Part shown: piece after piece, positions 59,803 to 64,000 of the stretch
Position numbering within the stretch: position 1 is the first letter of the stretch
Layout of the letters: each line of letters opens with the position of its first letter
Assembly (NCBI RefSeq): GCF_900116415.1
Contig: NZ_FPAP01000002.1
Coordinates: 682,001 to 746,000 of the forward strand
Direction of reading: 5' to 3'
DNA length: 64,000 nucleotides
From: Chryseobacterium formosense
Lineage (GTDB): Bacteria; Bacteroidota; Bacteroidia; Flavobacteriales; Weeksellaceae
Notes under the pieces: model-generated
Database searches by the model: none
What the model saw: the letters and a program-made list of their open reading frames with translations, nothing else
Told to the model about the DNA's origin: nothing
Translations under genes and position numbers: made by a program

Positions 59803-62800
59803 TTATGCTAAAACAATCCTTTCATCGACTTCCTTCAACAAACCTTTCCCAACCAATTCCTCCACACAAAATTTCACTACCGCCTCAATCTGCGAACCCA
59901 CTTTCGTAAACCCAAATGTTTTGCAAACCGTACGGATCAATTCCTCTTTATTCAAACTCAAGCTCAAATGCATGATTTCCATAATCGCTACCGAAATTTC
60001 TTCAGGCGCAATCTCATCAATCAGCCTTTTTTCTTCAGAATTATCACGATAAAAATCGAGATTTTGAGGCTGTGAATTTTCGCTCCAGTAAAATTTCTGA
60101 TAACTTTCTATGGTTTGAATATTCGGGATGGAATTCAATGTTTCCAAAAGATACGTATTTAGTTTTCCGCCGGCTCTCGACGCGTTCCAAAGCTTGAGAA
60201 TCTTCCTGAACAAAGCATTCTGGCTGATCGGAGATTCCGTATCAATGATTGTTTTAATCTGATTTAAAAGAACCTGTTTATTTTCAAAAGAATAAATCGT
60301 TTCCGAATTGGCATTTATTTCAGGTGTTAATTCTGCGGCAACGTAAGGAATCATTTTCGTCGGTTTTTCTACCTCCGAAACTTCACTCAAAAAAGATTTT
60401 TCCTGCGTGTAAATTTCCTTAATTTCTTCAGCTTTTTCTTTTACCTGAGTTTTTATTTTTTCAATTTCAGTCTGAATTTCTGTGACAGTTTTTTCTTTAT
60501 TTTTAATCCAATCCAATGTCCAGATTCTGAAAACATTCCAGCCCAAACCTTTCAAAACATTCGGAACAAGCAGTTCTCGATCATTGGTTGTATTGATGTT
60601 GAAATAATTTTCACTGTCAATCAAAATTGCCAACAAATATTCACTTTCATTTTCAGGATTAATAATTCCGATGTCAATTTTATATTCCGAACTTCCGATG
60701 TTGGTTTTAATTTTTAAACCGTTTTCTTCCAGTGTTTTCGCAATCGAATTAATCATCAGTTTCTGCTGATTCATATTGGAATTTGCACTTTGATAAACCA
60801 AACCTTTTTCAGAGAAATTCAAAAAGTTTTTTAATCCCAAAACACCTTCCGAACTCGTTCTGTTCATGTCAATTTGATCACCTTTTAACGAAGAAAAAAC
60901 TTTCATTTCGTATCGGGCTCTTGTTACAGCTACGTTTAATCTTCTCCAACCTCCGTCACGATTGAGCGGACCGAAATTCATCGAAACTTTTCCGTCTTCG
61001 TCGGGTCCGTAACCAATTGAAAACAGAATAATGTCGCGTTCGTCACCCTGTACATTTTCAAGATTTTTAATGAAAATAGGTTCTTCAGAATTAATCATAA
61101 ACTCTTCCAAATGCGGATTATCCTGAAATAATTTCTGTAATAAGTCTTCAATCAAACTTTGTTGGGTCTGGCTGAAAGTCACCACACCAATCGACTTTTT
61201 GTCTTTTCTTTCAAGATGATTTTTGATGTATTTAATAATCGCTTCCGCTTCATTTTTGTTGGTTCTCGTCTTTCCTTTGTCATAAAATCCGTCAATAAAT
61301 TCAAAGGTTACCTTCCTGTTCAAATCGTCTGGAGAAGGGAATGTTAGTAATTTATTATCGTAAAAATGAGCGTTCGAAAAAGAAATTAAACTTTCATGCT
61401 TGCTTCGGTAATGTCTCAGCAAATAATTTGACGGAATTGAAAGGGCAAGACAGTCATCCAGAATACTTTCTAAATCTTCCAGTTCAAAATTTTCTTCATC
61501 CACTTTTTGGGAAGCAAAAAAACTTGTCGGTGGCATCTGTTTCGGATCGCCCACAATAATCGCCTGTTTTGCTCTCGCCAAAGCACTCACTGCTTCAGAA
61601 GTCGGTAACTGCGATGCTTCATCGAAAATTACCAAATCAAAATGCTCTTCATTCACATCAAAATACTGCGCCACCGAAATCGGACTCATCAACATACAAG
61701 GTTTCAATATCGGAATCAAAGTCGGAATCTGGTCAAATAATTTTCTGATGGATAAACCTCGACCTTTATTTCGAATCGCTTTCTGCAAAATCCCGATTTC
61801 TGAGCTTTGAACGGCTTCCTGAGAAAAATTCGGAATGCGGTCGCTGAGCTTCATCGTCAGCTGATTTTTTGCCAGCTCGGTAAATTCTTTGTGCAAATTT
61901 TTATACTGCTGAATCTGAGATTCGTAAATATTGGCATCAAAACCGTTTAACGTTGTTGAACCGTAAATCGTTTTGATAAATAAGTTGAGATGGATGATTT
62001 TTTCAAATTCCAATTCGATAGATTCGGTATCGAGCCAGCCTTTTTCAAGGAAATCGATGAACCAGTGTAAGTTTAAATCCTGAGCTTTTTCTTTTAAACT
62101 GTTAAAATTAATCCAGTCTTCCAGCTGATGAATATTCTGTACAACGGTTTGTAAATCTGCGTTGTTTGGAACTTCATGCACAAATTCCAAAAGGTTATTT
62201 TCTGCATTGTCAAAATCTTTCAATGTTTCAACAGTTACAGAAATCTGCTGATTATTATTCTGTTTTAATGAAAAATCTTTCAGCCAATCCGGGAAATTTT
62301 GAATCGAAATTTTCTGAGCTAAATCTTTAGTGTTTTCAATAGTTTTTAAATCCTTTTCAATTGCAGAAATATCAAACGAATTCCCATTAAAATAAAGGTT
62401 TGTTACTGATGAAAGTGAGTTGTAATGAAGATTGTTTAACTGATTTTTAAGCTGATGATAATTTTCAAGCTTTTCAAAAAGTCCGTCAATCTGCACATCA
62501 GATTCAATTCCCGATTTCGCATAACCGTTCAGTTGTTGCTTCACTTTTCTCTGTTTAAACCATTTCGGTATAAACCACGTGTGTTTCGCCTGATTCCAGA
62601 TTAATTTTAATGAAGCAAAATCTAGAGTTAAAATGGAAGAATTGAAACTCGCCGTAATTTGATTTTCAATTTCTTGAAATTGTGTTTGCTGACTCATCCA
62701 GTTTTTAAACAAATTCAACTGACCTTCGTTAAAAACCAAATCAATTAAAGTCGATTTTACAGGATTTTCGTTTAAATATTCAAGAATTTCAATGCTGTTT

Positions 62801-64000
62801 GAATTGGAAACATGATTTAACTGATACTGATTTTTCACCTGTTCAGCTAAATTTTTCTTTTCATTAAACTGAGAAATTGCTGAAAGGATCAGATTTTTAT
62901 TTTCAAACTGATGCATTGAAGTTTTTATAGGCCGTAAAGCGTGAAGGGAAGGCTGCCCGATTTTTTTCACAATCGATGCAAATGGAATCAACCAGTCTTT
63001 CCACTGATTCCAATTGAATACATCGGCACTTTCCAAAGGAAAATTGATGTGAAAACGTTCATCTGCTTTTACATGATTGGTTTCCAAAAAAGCAATTGTA
63101 TCAAACAAACTCCAACCGATCGGGAATTTCTGGTGCAGTTCATTCACATATTTTCCGAGCTCTTTTCTTCGTTCGTCGAGGCGTTTTGCTTCTTCGTGAT
63201 AATCGGCATTGATTTTATATTTCGGAACTTCCAAAGTTCTTTCAAACTGTTTTAGAACATCCGATTTTTTAGACTTATTGGAATGTAATTCTAAGCAAAA
63301 TGCACCCAAACCAATATTTTCCAGACGGTGGTGAACCACATCCAAAGCGGCTTTTTTGGCGGCTACGAAAAGTACTTTCTTATCATTAGACAAAGCATCG
63401 GCGATGATGTTGGTGATGGTCTGCGATTTCCCGGTTCCGGGAGGTCCGTGAAGGATAAAACTTTTGTTGAGATTGGCATTTTTTACGGCATTTAGCTGAG
63501 AATTATCGGTTGAAATCGGCAAAACCAATTCTGAAGCCGAGATATTTTCTAAACTTTGAGCGTCATTTTGTACACTTTCTAAAGTTCCGGTTAATCGTCC
63601 GTCAATGAGACTTTTTACAATCGACGATTTCTGAATTTCTTCTGAATATTTCGAAATATCCTGCCAAAGAATAAGTTTATTAAACGAGAAAATTCCCAAC
63701 ACCAACTGTTCCAGAACGTCCCAGCCTTCGAGATTAAGCACTGCATTTCGGATAATTGCCAAAACTTTCGGAACATCAACGCCGGATTCATCCATCGGAA
63801 GATTTTCAAGACTGTTGATATTGAGTTTGAATTCCTGTTTTAAATATTCAAGCAGTGTAATGTTGATCATCGTTTCTTCTTCACGACTTCGAAGTGTGAA
63901 TTTAGAATTGACAGATTTTCTCGAAAGTTCAACCGGAACCAATAAAATGGGAGCGAGTCTAGGAACATCTTTATTTTTTGGCTCAAACCATCTTAAAAGT
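59803..64000 (-). CDS. Giant SF1 helicase with REase-like and DUF3320 domains (cut by window edge)
   Basis: The frame is open to the right edge, so the 5' end is missing and at least 1,399 codons are present. Walker A is LHGPPGTGKSQT (about 1,200 residues before the end), and Walker B is DLVIFDEASQLP followed by IVGDPKQMPPTSFF. Later SF1 motifs are LRHYRSKHESLI and RLNVAVTRARYEMKVF. Next comes a REase_MTES_1575-like domain (YKIDIGIINPENESEYLLAI, NVLKGLGWNVFRIWTLDW) and a C-terminal region of DUF3320 type. Such proteins are thought to process nucleic acids, and some related architectures occur in defence islands. The role here is unknown. Confidence 0.85.
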   Translation of the reverse strand, partial: LLRWFEPKNKDVPRLAPILLVPVELSRKSVNSKFTLRSREEETMINITLLEYLKQEFKLNINSLENLPMDESGVDVPKVLAIIRNAVLNLEGWDVLEQLVLGIFSFNKLILWQDISKYSEEIQKSSIVKSLIDGRLTGTLESVQNDAQSLENISASELVLPISTDNSQLNAVKNANLNKSFILHGPPGTGKSQTITNIIADALSNDKKVLFVAAKKAALDVVHHRLENIGLGAFCLELHSNKSKKSDVLKQFERTLEVPKYKINADYHEEAKRLDERRKELGKYVNELHQKFPIGWSLFDTIAFLETNHVKADERFHINFPLESADVFNWNQWKDWLIPFASIVKKIGQPSLHALRPIKTSMHQFENKNLILSAISQFNEKKNLAEQVKNQYQLNHVSNSNSIEILEYLNENPVKSTLIDLVFNEGQLNLFKNWMSQQTQFQEIENQITASFNSSILTLDFASLKLIWNQAKHTWFIPKWFKQRKVKQQLNGYAKSGIESDVQIDGLFEKLENYHQLKNQLNNLHYNSLSSVTNLYFNGNSFDISAIEKDLKTIENTKDLAQKISIQNFPDWLKDFSLKQNNNQQISVTVETLKDFDNAENNLLEFVHEVPNNADLQTVVQNIHQLEDWINFNSLKEKAQDLNLHWFIDFLEKGWLDTESIELEFEKIIHLNLFIKTIYGSTTLNGFDANIYESQIQQYKNLHKEFTELAKNQLTMKLSDRIPNFSQEAVQSSEIGILQKAIRNKGRGLSIRKLFDQIPTLIPILKPCMLMSPISVAQYFDVNEEHFDLVIFDEASQLPTSEAVSALARAKQAIIVGDPKQMPPTSFFASQKVDEENFELEDLESILDDCLALSIPSNYLLRHYRSKHESLISFSNAHFYDNKLLTFPSPDDLNRKVTFEFIDGFYDKGKTRTNKNEAEAIIKYIKNHLERKDKKSIGVVTFSQTQQSLIEDLLQKLFQDNPHLEEFMINSEEPIFIKNLENVQGDERDIILFSIGYGPDEDGKVSMNFGPLNRDGGWRRLNVAVTRARYEMKVFSSLKGDQIDMNRTSSEGVLGLKNFLNFSEKGLVYQSANSNMNQQKLMINSIAKTLEENGLKIKTNIGSSEYKIDIGIINPENESEYLLAILIDSENYFNINTTNDRELLVPNVLKGLGWNVFRIWTLDWIKNKEKTVTEIQTEIEKIKTQVKEKAEEIKEIYTQEKSFLSEVSEVEKPTKMIPYVAAELTPEINANSETIYSFENKQVLLNQIKTIIDTESPISQNALFRKILKLWNASRAGGKLNTYLLETLNSIPNIQTIESYQKFYWSENSQPQNLDFYRDNSEEKRLIDEIAPEEISVAIMEIMHLSLSLNKEELIRTVCKTFGFTKVGSQIEAVVKFCVEELVGKGLLKEVDERIVLA

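Noticed and set aside
1..64000. CRISPR arrays, rRNA genes, insertion sequences
   Set aside because: No regularly spaced repeats, no rRNA-like stretches and no transposase motifs were seen on either strand.

Overview
The window looks like the chromosome of a Flavobacteriia member of the Weeksellaceae, most likely Chryseobacterium or a close relative. The supporting signs are low GC, Bacteroidetes-type promoters (TTTG, then TAnnTTTG) instead of sigma70 boxes, few Shine-Dalgarno sequences, a SusC/SusD pair, a secreted nuclease with a type IX secretion tail, a nuoA-G order with separate nuoC and nuoD, and dispersed intergenic repeats. The genus is inferred.

Layout. 1-6547 (minus): complex I operon nuoA-B-C-D-E-F-(outer-membrane protein)-G, with nuoG cut by the left edge. 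6668-18275: ordinary chromosome, with an acetyltransferase, a YugP-like protease, a YigZ protein, ribD, a DUF349 protein, aroE, a secreted endonuclease I, a LolC/E-like permease, rbfA and methylmalonyl-CoA epimerase. 18338-18411: a tRNA with anticodon CAT that serves as an integration site.

18415-38962: two integrative elements in tandem behind that tRNA. The 22-nt tRNA 3' end is repeated exactly at 32250-32271 and in decayed form at 38942-38962, and a hairpin terminator follows each copy. Element 1 (about 13.9 kb) is strikingly AT-rich. It carries an integrase, an SF2 helicase, a P-loop ATPase with a DUF3871 partner, a membrane-anchored PIN-like protein, a large helical/hydrophobic protein, a JAB/RadC protein, an XRE repressor next to a perfect palindrome, and a small cluster with a HAD protein. 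No relaxase, coupling ATPase, type IV secretion or virion gene is visible. Element 2 (about 6.7 kb) carries a different integrase, an AbiH-like abortive-infection protein, a lipoprotein, a 5'-truncated muramidase and an acyltransferase, plus gene debris.

39086-64000: chromosome again. It holds a membrane LuxR-type regulator, map, a PQQ-type sugar dehydrogenase, and a locus that looks devoted to phosphate esters: susD/susC, divergent from two alkaline phosphatases (one fused to a phosphodiesterase-like domain), with a metallophosphoesterase further on. An acetyltransferase-nitrilase fusion, a run of small exported proteins including a twice-frameshifted lipoprotein gene, and a giant helicase with a REase-like domain cut by the right edge complete the window.

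The best candidates for undescribed biology are the transfer-gene-less element 1 with its PIN/TM gene, the divergent 441-aa protein, the structured region at 28485-28610, and the SusCD-phosphatase locus. All functions are read from motifs by eye; no database search was run.
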